From assembly GCF_001936595.1 (NCBI RefSeq), contig NZ_MLBG01000007.1, positions 1 to 64,000 of the forward strand: a stretch of DNA of 64,000 nucleotides. Direction: 5' to 3'. Within the stretch, counting starts at the first letter, position 1. Each line of letters opens with the position of its first letter. Below the pieces are notes generated by a model. It had not been told where the DNA came from and did not search any database. It saw only the letters and a program-made list of their open reading frames with translations. Both the position numbers and the translations under genes were made by a program. Source of the stretch: Desulfovibrio sp. DV. GTDB taxonomy: Bacteria > Desulfobacterota > Desulfovibrionia > Desulfovibrionales > Desulfovibrionaceae. Below are positions 56,950 through 64,000 of the stretch, one piece after another.

Positions 56950-58248
56950 CTACAGCTTGCTTAAGATGTTGTCGTCGATCCAGTGCTGGTCCCACCACTC
57001 GATGGGCGAGGTTTCCTGGCCATCGACCAGGACGCCAAAATGGAGGTGGTCGCCGGCGGCCAGGCCGGACACGCCGGTTTTGCCGAGAACTTCCCCTTTC
57101 TTGATGTCCTGGCCGACCTTGACGTCGATCTGGCGCAAGTGGGCGTAGAGGGTCTGCAGGCCCAGGCCGTGGTCGATGATCACGGTTTCGCCGTAGATGC
57201 CGAGAAATCCGGCAAAGACCACCTTGCCGGTATTGGCCGCCGGCACCGGCGCGCCCTCAAGCGAAGCCAGATCCACGCCCATGTGGGTCTGTTGGTCGAT
57301 CTCCCGGTTCTGGTACATATACGTCCGATGGTCGCCGAAACCGGCCCGGGGGGCGGCATTGGGCAGGCGCAGGAAGGCTTTTTTGTCCCAGAGCATGGTC
57401 GGGGCGCTTTTTTTGGCCAGCTCTTTGAGAAACACGCTGTTTTGCCGGCGGATGTCGTTGTTGACCTTGAGGTAAATCTGCAAATTGTCCCGGGTGTCGG
57501 TAATGATGTCGTAGTACTGCGGCATCTTCGAATCAAGGAAGTTGTCGGAGATATTGAGCTTGTCCTGGCGAAACTTCCTGGGGATGGCTTGATAGCGGAA
57601 AGAGGCCACGCCGATGTTGCCGGCCTTGTCCGTCACTTTGACTTTGGGCACGAAGTTTTTGGGGTCCATGTTGTACGGGAACACGTAGAAGCCGAAGTAC
57701 TTGCCGTTCTCAAGCTTGTAGGCCGGGTAAAAGTCGTCGCCAACCACCACGCCGGCGCTTTCCGGGGCTTCGCTGACCGAGAAGGAGACGGCTCCGACCC
57801 CGCCCTGGCGCACGTTGTGGGCCAGGCTGGTCACATCCACCCGGGGCGGCGTGGTGTCCAGGGTGTATTGCCGGGTCACGGAGGTGGTGTTGCCGGCGCC
57901 GAAATTGGCAATGGAGCGGTCGGTGGCGGTGATGGCCAGGGTGAAGGGGCCATCGCGCAGCCCGGCCGGCTCCAGGGTGAATTTTTCCACGGCGTCCCGC
58001 ACGGGATTGGCATAGGTGGTATCGAGCAGGGTGATCTGCTTGTCGGCCTGGGTGACCACGACCTTGGCGCTTTTAAGCCCGGAGCTGGCATCACGAAGGG
58101 TCAGGGTGAATTCGCGCTTGGGCGCGGCCACATCGCTTTCCGGAGAAAGGGCGATTTCCGGTTTGCCCCGGTCGGTGAGCAGCAGATAGCCGGCTGCACC
58201 GCCAGCCAGGGCCAGGATCAGGAAAACGCCGAAAACAAGTCTTTTCAT
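56950..58248 (-). CDS. M23-family metallopeptidase (LytM, active-site residues intact)
   Basis: The 432-residue product has an N-terminal membrane anchor (about residues 3-24), Ig-like β domains and a C-terminal LytM domain with the complete zinc and catalytic set: HMGVD (H322, D326), YAHL (H370) and HLHF (H401, H403). Such enzymes cut peptide cross-links of peptidoglycan in the periplasm. It is the active paralogue of the dead copy at 32124-33500. The start at 58248 is set by GAGAGG 6 nt upstream; an in-frame ATG at 58263 precedes that site. Confidence 0.94.
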   Translation of the reverse strand: MKRLVFGVFLILALAGGAAGYLLLTDRGKPEIALSPESDVAAPKREFTLTLRDASSGLKSAKVVVTQADKQITLLDTTYANPVRDAVEKFTLEPAGLRDGPFTLAITATDRSIANFGAGNTTSVTRQYTLDTTPPRVDVTSLAHNVRQGGVGAVSFSVSEAPESAGVVVGDDFYPAYKLENGKYFGFYVFPYNMDPKNFVPKVKVTDKAGNIGVASFRYQAIPRKFRQDKLNISDNFLDSKMPQYYDIITDTRDNLQIYLKVNNDIRRQNSVFLKELAKKSAPTMLWDKKAFLRLPNAAPRAGFGDHRTYMYQNREIDQQTHMGVDLASLEGAPVPAANTGKVVFAGFLGIYGETVIIDHGLGLQTLYAHLRQIDVKVGQDIKKGEVLGKTGVSGLAAGDHLHFGVLVDGQETSPIEWWDQHWIDDNILSKL

Positions 58249-58303
58249 CTTTATCCTCTCCATCAATTGGGCAGGTCACTCCATACCGGCCCGGTCCTGG
58301 CAG

Positions 58304-58339
58304 CGCAAGCCCGGACGATGCGCCGGAGCGGGGCTTGCG
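58304..58339. other. Inverted repeat in the divergent M23 / MscS intergenic region
   Basis: Perfect 9-nt arms CGCAAGCCC (58304-58312) and GGGCTTGCG (58331-58339) flank 18 nt. It is centred between the divergent starts at 58248 and 58403, so it could be an operator shared by both genes or a leader structure. Confidence 0.4.
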
Positions 58340-58402
58340 TCGGATGCGCCGGACGCGCTAGGGTTTTTTGGCTGAAACTATCCAGATGGCGGGAGCATAC
58401 CA

Positions 58403-60754
58403 ATGGGGCGAAGGCAGGCAGGATGGCACAGACTTGGCATTTTTGCATTGTTCCTGGTTCTTGTCTCCGGCCAGGGAACCTTGGCGGCAACGCCGGGCGA
58501 GGATGACCTTTGGCGTTCCATTGCCGAGGGACTGAGCCAGAATATCGCGATCAAGCGCCAGGAGCTGGACCGGATGCAGCAGGATCTGCCCGGGCAGAAG
58601 CTCCTGTGGGCCGAGCACCTGTCCCGGATCAGCAGCCGCCTGGACCAGTTGCTCCTGCTGCGGGGCGTGGCCGGGGACACCCCCTGGGCCTCCAGGACAC
58701 TCCTGCTCCAGTTGGCCGAATTGTCCCATGCCGTCAGCGCCGCCCGCAGTCCCTTGGAGGACATGCAGGACACCCTGGCCCGCACCAAGCAGGAGTACAC
58801 CACCCTGCGCCAGATACGCGCCCAAAATGCCAGCCGGGAGTATGCCGAGCTCGTCAGCGAGGAACTGGCCGGCCCCGGGCATGCCTTTAAGGAACTCAAG
58901 CACGATGTGGACGCGGTCAAGGTCGAGGTGGACGAGGCCCTGGGGCAGGCCGCGGCCTTGTCGACGGATATTGCGGCTGCCCGCACGGATGAGGTCGCCC
59001 GTTTCATCGAGGTGTTTGGCCGAACCTATTTTGCCTCGTCGGGTTCGCTGCTGCGTCCGGCCAATTTGAATGGGATGCTTGATGATCTCAAGGAGTGGGC
59101 CGATGCCGGGCCGCGTTTCTGGGGACCGATTCTGGCCACCATGCCCTGGGGCGCGTTTATCGGCCTGACACTCCTCGACAGTGCCGTGGCCCTGGGGTTT
59201 TTCCGGTTGCTGTTGCGCCGTCGTCCGGACACCTGGCTGCAACTGCGACCGGGGCTCCTCTGGATGGCCCTGGCCCTTGGTCTGTTGGCGGCCCGCTACA
59301 CGCTCCTTTATACCGCCAGCCAGTTCGTTGCCCTGGCCTGGGTCACGGTTCTGTCCTACGGCCTGTTCCGGCTGGCCTCCGGCGGCCGGGTCCTGCCGGT
59401 GCTGTTTGCCTGTTTTCTGGCCAGCGTCGTTTTGGACATGTTCAATGTGCCGGCTTCGCTGGTGTGTGCGCTGTGGATGGCGGTTGCCGGACTTGGAGCC
59501 TGGTGGCTGACCCGGGGCGAGAGTTGCCGTTGTCCGACCTTGTGGCTGCTTGCCGGCGCTGCCGGGGCCAGCCTGTGCGGTTTCGGACCCCAGGCGGTGG
59601 TTGTGGTGCAGGCCTTGTTCATGCTGCATCTGGCCGTGTACATCTCCGGAGCCGTGCAACGGGGCCTTGGCATCCTGGCCGGCGGCCGGGAACGGTCCCT
59701 GGCCCATTTGGCCGAGCCCCTGGCCGCGACCCTGCTGGTGGCCCTCTACATTGCCTGGATGCTCGTATTCATGGGCGGGCCGGGACTGGTGGAATATGTT
59801 TTCACCCTGCATTTCTCCATCGGCAAGGCGGTTGTTTCCCTGGATGCCGTGGCCTGGCTGATCATCAGTTTTTTCCTGCTGCGTCTCATCCAGGCCTGGT
59901 TTCAAGAGGCTCTGGCCTTTGTCAATTTTCGCGGCAAACCCATGGATACGGGACTGGCCCATACCGTTGGCGCGGCCTTTGCCTATGTGACCTGGACGTT
60001 TTTTATCCTGTTCGCCCTGCGCCTGTTTGAAGTGCCGCTCGGGGCGCTGACCTGGATCGCCAGCGGCCTGTCTGTCGGCATAGGCTTTGGCCTTAAGGAT
60101 ATCGTCAACAATTTCATAAGCGGCCTGATCATCATGTTCGGCGGGACGGTCAAGAAGGGCGACATCATCCAGCAGGGCAAAAACCTTGGCGAGGTGGTGG
60201 ATCTGTCGGTGCGAAACACCATCGTGCGCACGCTCGACAACACGACGGTCATCATTCCCAATTCGAGTTTTCTGCGCGGCGAAATCGTCAACCTGTCCTA
60301 CCACGGCACCACCATGCGCCTGACCATTCCGGTGACGGTGGCTCCCGGCACCAAGATCAAGAAGGTCAAAAAGCTCCTGCTGTCCATTGCCAAGGACCAT
60401 CAGGACGTGCTCAAAAACCCGGGTCCGGAGGTCTTGCTGCGTTCGCTTGGCCGGTATGGGCTGGAGTTTGATCTGCAGGTGTGGATCGACAACTTCATCA
60501 AAAAGTTTGCGGTCCAGTCCGAACTGGGCATCATCATTGACCAGACGTTTCAAGAAAATAAAATCCTCGTGCCGTTTCAGGGCGTCAAGGTCAAATACAA
60601 GCCCAAGGGTACCGAGGAGATGCAACTGGAGGCCAGCCGGGAGGCCTTGCGGCAAAAGCGGGGTCAGGTGTTTGGCCGGGTGCGGCTGTTGCGCCGGGTC
60701 CATGCCAGACGCCGCTGGCCGGTGGCGGCGGCAGTGGCCGCAGGGGAGGAATGA
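58403..60754 (+). CDS. MscS-family mechanosensitive channel, large form
   Basis: The 783-residue product has a signal peptide, a long helical periplasmic domain (about residues 35-215), about ten membrane helices, and a C-terminal MscS core. The core reads GFGLKDIVNNFISGLIIMFGG (pore helix TM3 and the conserved β-domain start) followed by RNTIVRTLDNTTVIIPNSSF and the α/β cap. It resembles the KefA/MscK-like multidomain channels rather than minimal MscS. It opens under membrane tension to release solutes on osmotic downshock. The ATG at 58403 follows GGGAG. Its TGA overlaps the start of the ligand-gated channel gene downstream (ATGA). Confidence 0.93.
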   Translation: MGRRQAGWHRLGIFALFLVLVSGQGTLAATPGEDDLWRSIAEGLSQNIAIKRQELDRMQQDLPGQKLLWAEHLSRISSRLDQLLLLRGVAGDTPWASRTLLLQLAELSHAVSAARSPLEDMQDTLARTKQEYTTLRQIRAQNASREYAELVSEELAGPGHAFKELKHDVDAVKVEVDEALGQAAALSTDIAAARTDEVARFIEVFGRTYFASSGSLLRPANLNGMLDDLKEWADAGPRFWGPILATMPWGAFIGLTLLDSAVALGFFRLLLRRRPDTWLQLRPGLLWMALALGLLAARYTLLYTASQFVALAWVTVLSYGLFRLASGGRVLPVLFACFLASVVLDMFNVPASLVCALWMAVAGLGAWWLTRGESCRCPTLWLLAGAAGASLCGFGPQAVVVVQALFMLHLAVYISGAVQRGLGILAGGRERSLAHLAEPLAATLLVALYIAWMLVFMGGPGLVEYVFTLHFSIGKAVVSLDAVAWLIISFFLLRLIQAWFQEALAFVNFRGKPMDTGLAHTVGAAFAYVTWTFFILFALRLFEVPLGALTWIASGLSVGIGFGLKDIVNNFISGLIIMFGGTVKKGDIIQQGKNLGEVVDLSVRNTIVRTLDNTTVIIPNSSFLRGEIVNLSYHGTTMRLTIPVTVAPGTKIKKVKKLLLSIAKDHQDVLKNPGPEVLLRSLGRYGLEFDLQVWIDNFIKKFAVQSELGIIIDQTFQENKILVPFQGVKVKYKPKGTEEMQLEASREALRQKRGQVFGRVRLLRRVHARRRWPVAAAVAAGEE

Positions 60755-61872
60755 TGCGGCGATTGGTCGGGATACTGGTCCTTTGGGGAGTATTGTGTTT
60801 CGCGGTGCTGGCCGGGCAGGGGCGCTGCGAGACGGTTTTGCCCTTGCCTGACCCCTCCCCGGCCGGCAGGAACCTGACGGTGGGCGTCTGTCTTGCCCCG
60901 CCGTTTCTGGAAAAGGACGCCAATGGCCGGTATTTCGGCGTGGCCTATGACCTGTGGACCGATGTGGCCCGGGATATCGGCCTCACCTTCAGCGTCCGGG
61001 AATATAACCTGGAAGGGCTGCTTGAGGCCGTGCGCCTGGGCGCGGTCGATGTAGGCGTCTCGGCCCTGTCGCTTACGCCCGACCGCGAGACGGCGATGGA
61101 TTTCTCCCAGCCCTTTTACTATTCGGGCCTGGGCATCGCTGTGCCGCTCCAGACGGAATCCCTGTTTATGCGGGTGGTTGAGGTCGTTTTTTCCGAGCAG
61201 TTGTTGCTCTACGTCGGATCCTTGGCAGCGCTGTTGCTCGCTGTTGGGGTTTTGATCTGGGCGGTCGAGCGCCGCCGCAATCCCGGCCATTTCCGGCCCG
61301 GCGGCAAGGGCATCGGCGACGGCATGTGGTGGTCGGCGGTCACCATGACCTCCGTCGGCTATGGCGATGCCACGCCCAAGACCCTGGTTGGCCGGGTGCT
61401 GGCCATGATCTGGATGTTCGCCTCGGTCGCCCTGCTGGCCTCGTTTACGGCCGGCGTCACCTCCTCGCTGACCGTTGGGCACCTGCTTGGCCGGGTGCAG
61501 GGACCAGATGACCTGCACAAGGTGCGCGCCGGCGTTTTGACGGACAGTTCGGCCGAAGAAGAACTCGTGGCCAGCCACATCGGCATCCGGCGGTATCCGT
61601 CGGTGGAAGCGGGCTTGACCGCTCTGGTGGATGGCGATCTCGACGCCTTTGTCCACGACCAGCCCATCCTCCATTATTACCAGTACAAGGCTTTCTCCGG
61701 CGATGTCCGCATCCTGCCCGGTTTTTTCGATCCCCAACTCTATGGCTTCGCCTTTCCACGCGGGTCGGCGCTGCGTAAATCCGTCAATGTGGCCATTTTG
61801 CGCCGGCTGGAAAATACTGATTACCGCACCCGGCTGTTCGGGGCGTATTTGGGCAAGCAGGCCGTTCAATAG
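60751..61872 (+). CDS. GluR0-like ligand-gated potassium channel
   Basis: The 373-residue product has the prokaryotic ionotropic glutamate receptor layout: a signal peptide; the first half of a periplasmic solute-binding domain (LTVGVCLAPPFLEKDANG to LSLTPDRETAMDFSQPFYYSG); helix M1 (about 150-171); a pore with the K+ selectivity filter SVGYGD (201-206); helix M3 (212-235); then the second binding-domain half (TDSSAEEELVASHIGI, DAFVHDQPILHYY). Size is close to GluR0 (397). The ligand is probably an amino acid but not readable. It starts at the ATG overlapping the MscS stop (a second ATG follows at 60754), so both channels are made from one mRNA with coupled translation. Confidence 0.92.
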   Translation: MMRRLVGILVLWGVLCFAVLAGQGRCETVLPLPDPSPAGRNLTVGVCLAPPFLEKDANGRYFGVAYDLWTDVARDIGLTFSVREYNLEGLLEAVRLGAVDVGVSALSLTPDRETAMDFSQPFYYSGLGIAVPLQTESLFMRVVEVVFSEQLLLYVGSLAALLLAVGVLIWAVERRRNPGHFRPGGKGIGDGMWWSAVTMTSVGYGDATPKTLVGRVLAMIWMFASVALLASFTAGVTSSLTVGHLLGRVQGPDDLHKVRAGVLTDSSAEEELVASHIGIRRYPSVEAGLTALVDGDLDAFVHDQPILHYYQYKAFSGDVRILPGFFDPQLYGFAFPRGSALRKSVNVAILRRLENTDYRTRLFGAYLGKQAVQ

Positions 61873-62070
61873 CCCTTTTTGGGGAGTGGCGGGCGCTTTG
61901 GGCCAACGCAGCGAATGCCGGCGTTACATCTTGGCGTGTGGGTGGTTAACATCTTGACTTTCAGTGATAACTGGTGGAAACGAACAGTATTTGCCAAGTG
62001 CCTTCATGACGGATGCGCTGCTTGGCGTCTCGCGTCAGGAGTGTGTTTCAAACGAGAGGAGACCGCATCC

Positions 62071-63288
62071 ATGCCTTTTTCCAATTTCCGTCCAGCCGCC
62101 CGGTCCGTTGCCTCCCTTGCCGTCCCTCTGGCCTTGGCCCTGCTGGCGACCGTGGCCGGATGCGATCGACCCAAGCCCCAGGCCGAGAAACCCACTCCGG
62201 TTGAAGTGACCGTCATCGAGGCCAAGCCCGTCACCGCGCCGCTCAATGTCGACGGCATCGGCCATGTCTATGCCGTGCGCACGGTGAGTGTGCGTTCCCA
62301 GGTCACGGGTGTCCTGCAAAAGACGCTTTTTGCCGAAGGCAACGTGGTCAAGGAAGGCGAGTTGCTTCTCGTTATCAATCCCGATTCCTACAAGGCCAAG
62401 CTGGACGAGGCCAAGAGCACCCTGGCTCGCGACAAGGCCACGGCCGCCCAGGCCAAACGCGAGTGGCTGCGCTATAAAGACCTCGTGGCCAAGGCCGTCA
62501 TCAGCCAGGAAGACTATGAGCAAAAGCGCACGGCCTGGCAGCAGGACGAAGAGCAGGTGAAGGTGGACGAGGCGGCCGTGGTCAATGCCAAGGTCAATCT
62601 CGACTATTGCTATATTTATGCCCCCTGTACCGGCGTTGTCGGTTTGCAGCAGTACAAGACCGGCAACCTGATCGAGGCTAATAGCGACATCATCGTCACC
62701 CTCAATCAGATCGAACCGATCAATGTCCAGTTCTCGGTGGCGGAAAAGTATCTGCCCGACATCCGCAGCCACGCCGCCAAGGCGACTCTGGCTGTGGAGG
62801 CCCGCTATCCCGGCCGGCAGGAAGTGGCTGCCAAGGGCACACTCAACGTGATTAACAACACCGTGGACACCAATACCGGCACCATCACGTTGCAGGGTGT
62901 GTTCCCCAATACCGACCGCACCCTGTGGCCGGGCCAGTTCGTGGACGCCACCGTGGTCCTGGCCGACACCGTCGACACCCTGCTTGTGCCCTCAAGCGCC
63001 GTGGCCAACACCCAAAACGGCGTTTCGCTTTTTATCGCCAAGCCGGACAACACCGTGGAAATCCGTCCGGTGACGGCAGGCCGCAAGATCGGGGCCGAGA
63101 CGGTCATCGAAAAGGGCCTGGCCCCGGGCGAGCGGGTCATCACCTCGGGACAGATCAAGCTTTTTCCGGGCGTGCCGCTGACCATTGTCCAGCCGGCCAC
63201 CTACAAGGAAGGCCCGGTTTCTCCGGCTGCCGTGGCCGACAGGGATAAAAACAAGGCCAAGCCTTCCGGGGAAGGTCAGGGGAACTAG
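62071..63288 (+). CDS. RND efflux membrane-fusion lipoprotein (MdtA-like)
   Basis: The 405-residue adaptor has a lipoprotein signal (LALLATVAGC), barrel-sandwich halves (VRSQVTGVLQKTLFAEGNVV; LDYCYIYAPCTGVVGL), a helical hairpin (about residues 105-165) and a β-barrel domain typical of the MdtA/AcrA family (TLWPGQFVDATVVL). The ATG at 62071 follows GAGAGGAG. The 198-nt gap after the channel gene shows GCCAAG/CTTGGC arms (61993-62025) but no clear promoter or operator. It is followed 2 nt after its stop by the pump gene. Confidence 0.92.
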   Translation: MPFSNFRPAARSVASLAVPLALALLATVAGCDRPKPQAEKPTPVEVTVIEAKPVTAPLNVDGIGHVYAVRTVSVRSQVTGVLQKTLFAEGNVVKEGELLLVINPDSYKAKLDEAKSTLARDKATAAQAKREWLRYKDLVAKAVISQEDYEQKRTAWQQDEEQVKVDEAAVVNAKVNLDYCYIYAPCTGVVGLQQYKTGNLIEANSDIIVTLNQIEPINVQFSVAEKYLPDIRSHAAKATLAVEARYPGRQEVAAKGTLNVINNTVDTNTGTITLQGVFPNTDRTLWPGQFVDATVVLADTVDTLLVPSSAVANTQNGVSLFIAKPDNTVEIRPVTAGRKIGAETVIEKGLAPGERVITSGQIKLFPGVPLTIVQPATYKEGPVSPAAVADRDKNKAKPSGEGQGN

Positions 63289-63290
63289 CC

Positions 63291-64000
63291 ATGACCGACC
63301 TTTTCATCAAGCGGCCGGTAGCCACGACGCTGCTGATGGCCGCGCTTATCTTCTTTGGCATTGTCTCCTATTTTTCGCTGCCGATCAGCGAAATGCCGAG
63401 CATCGACTTTCCCACCATCCAGGTGACGGCCTCGCTGCCCGGCGCTGACCCCGAAACCATGGCCTCGGCCGTGGCCACGCCGCTTGAGCGGCAGTTCACG
63501 TCCATTTCCGGCCTGCAGTCCATGAGTTCGTCGAACTCCCTGGGCACAACCACCATTACCCTCCAGTTCGACCTGTCGCGCAACATCGACGGCGCCGGCA
63601 CGGACGTCCTGACCTACATCAACGCCGCCCAGGGCAGCCTTCCCACCAATATGCCGAGTCCCCCGACCTTCCAGAAGGTCAACCCGGCAGACATGCCCAT
63701 CATCTATATCCGCGTCTCCAGCGACACCATGCCGCTGTACAAGGTCACCAACTACGCCAAGGTCTACATCGCCCAGCGCATTTCCATGATCAACGGCGTG
63801 GCCCAGGTGGCGGTCTACGGCGATCAGACCTATTCGCCCCGGGTCCAGGTCAACCCCGACAAACTCGCGGCGCTGTCCATTGGCATCGACGAAGTGGCCA
63901 CCGCCTTCAACAGTGAGACCGTCCTCCAGCCCACCGGCTCGCTCTATGGCGTGGACAAGCTTTTCACCATCAAGGCCCAGGGCCAGCTGACCAGCGCCAC
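63291..64000 (+). CDS. RND efflux transporter (MdtB/MdtC-like), truncated by window end
   Basis: The first 236 residues are present: N-terminus MTDLFIKRPVATTLLMAAL, the first membrane helix, PISEMPSIDFPTIQVTA, DPETMASAVATPLERQF and the first periplasmic porter subdomain (TYINAAQGSLPTNMPSPP). These match the multidrug RND group of MdtB/MdtC rather than the HAE1 pump at 8672. The reading frame is open to the last base, so the gene continues beyond the window. With the adaptor it forms a second, independent efflux system in this region. Confidence 0.93.
   Translation, partial: MTDLFIKRPVATTLLMAALIFFGIVSYFSLPISEMPSIDFPTIQVTASLPGADPETMASAVATPLERQFTSISGLQSMSSSNSLGTTTITLQFDLSRNIDGAGTDVLTYINAAQGSLPTNMPSPPTFQKVNPADMPIIYIRVSSDTMPLYKVTNYAKVYIAQRISMINGVAQVAVYGDQTYSPRVQVNPDKLAALSIGIDEVATAFNSETVLQPTGSLYGVDKLFTIKAQGQLTSA

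Noticed and set aside
56727-57104. Open frame directly after the ppsA terminator on plus
   Set aside because: Starts in the terminator, Gly/Trp/Arg-rich, and overlaps the conserved end of the M23 gene on minus.

Overview
The window is a high-GC, densely coded stretch of a Gram-negative anaerobe. It most likely comes from a sulfate reducer of the Desulfovibrionales (Desulfovibrio/Solidesulfovibrio type). This is inferred from family resemblance: a Desulfovibrio-style outer-membrane porin, a short cytochrome bd CydA, a long biotin-dependent pyruvate carboxylase next to an unusually long PEP synthase, and the hyuA/hyuB, icd and tig-clpP-clpX-lon neighbourhoods. No rRNA, tRNA, CRISPR array, insertion sequence or phage gene was recognised.

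Positions 1-18.9 kb, all on the minus strand, hold a type II secretion (T2SS) locus in two blocks. gspD-gspE (18705-14843) comes first, and gspC-F-G-H-I-J-K-L-M (7006-11) lies downstream. Between them sits an efflux cassette (TetR, SGNH esterase, membrane-fusion lipoprotein, RND pump, MarR) and a TPR lipoprotein that directly precedes gspC. gspE and gspM are each broken by one extra base in a homopolymer. cydA shows the same lesion, so the pattern is either a systematic sequence error or shared +1 recoding.

Positions 18.9-28.3 kb, still minus, carry the porin, a stand-alone HD-GYP phosphodiesterase, and a three-gene metal-transport unit (small membrane protein, P-type ATPase, HMA-type membrane protein). 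Next come cytochrome bd oxidase (cydAB) with an Rrf2 regulator upstream, and NADH pyrophosphatase nudC. Positions 28.5-46.2 kb are mostly plus: a glycerate kinase, a polyprenyl-phosphate sugar transferase, a 3D-domain protein (minus), and a LytM/M23 paralogue that has lost all its catalytic residues. They continue with a small membrane protein behind a strongly folded leader, isocitrate dehydrogenase, hyuA-glycosyltransferase-hyuB, and the protein quality-control cluster tig-clpP-clpX-lon, ended by a textbook terminator.

Positions 46.2-64 kb hold a HepT/MntA toxin-antitoxin pair and tRNA nucleotidyltransferase (minus). Biotin ligase birA, pyruvate carboxylase and PEP synthase follow on plus, so the ligase lies beside its probable substrate and the two enzymes together form a pyruvate-to-oxaloacetate/PEP node. 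The intact M23 endopeptidase paralogue (minus) comes next. An MscS-type mechanosensitive channel overlaps a GluR0-like ligand-gated potassium channel, and a second RND efflux pair runs off the right edge.

The observations most worth following are the MscS/GluR0 channel operon, the dead/active LytM pair, the three-way-junction-like leader at 33504-33617, the zinc ribbon at the end of pyruvate carboxylase, the SCAIK-motif ATPase unit, and the three recurrent +1 lesions.
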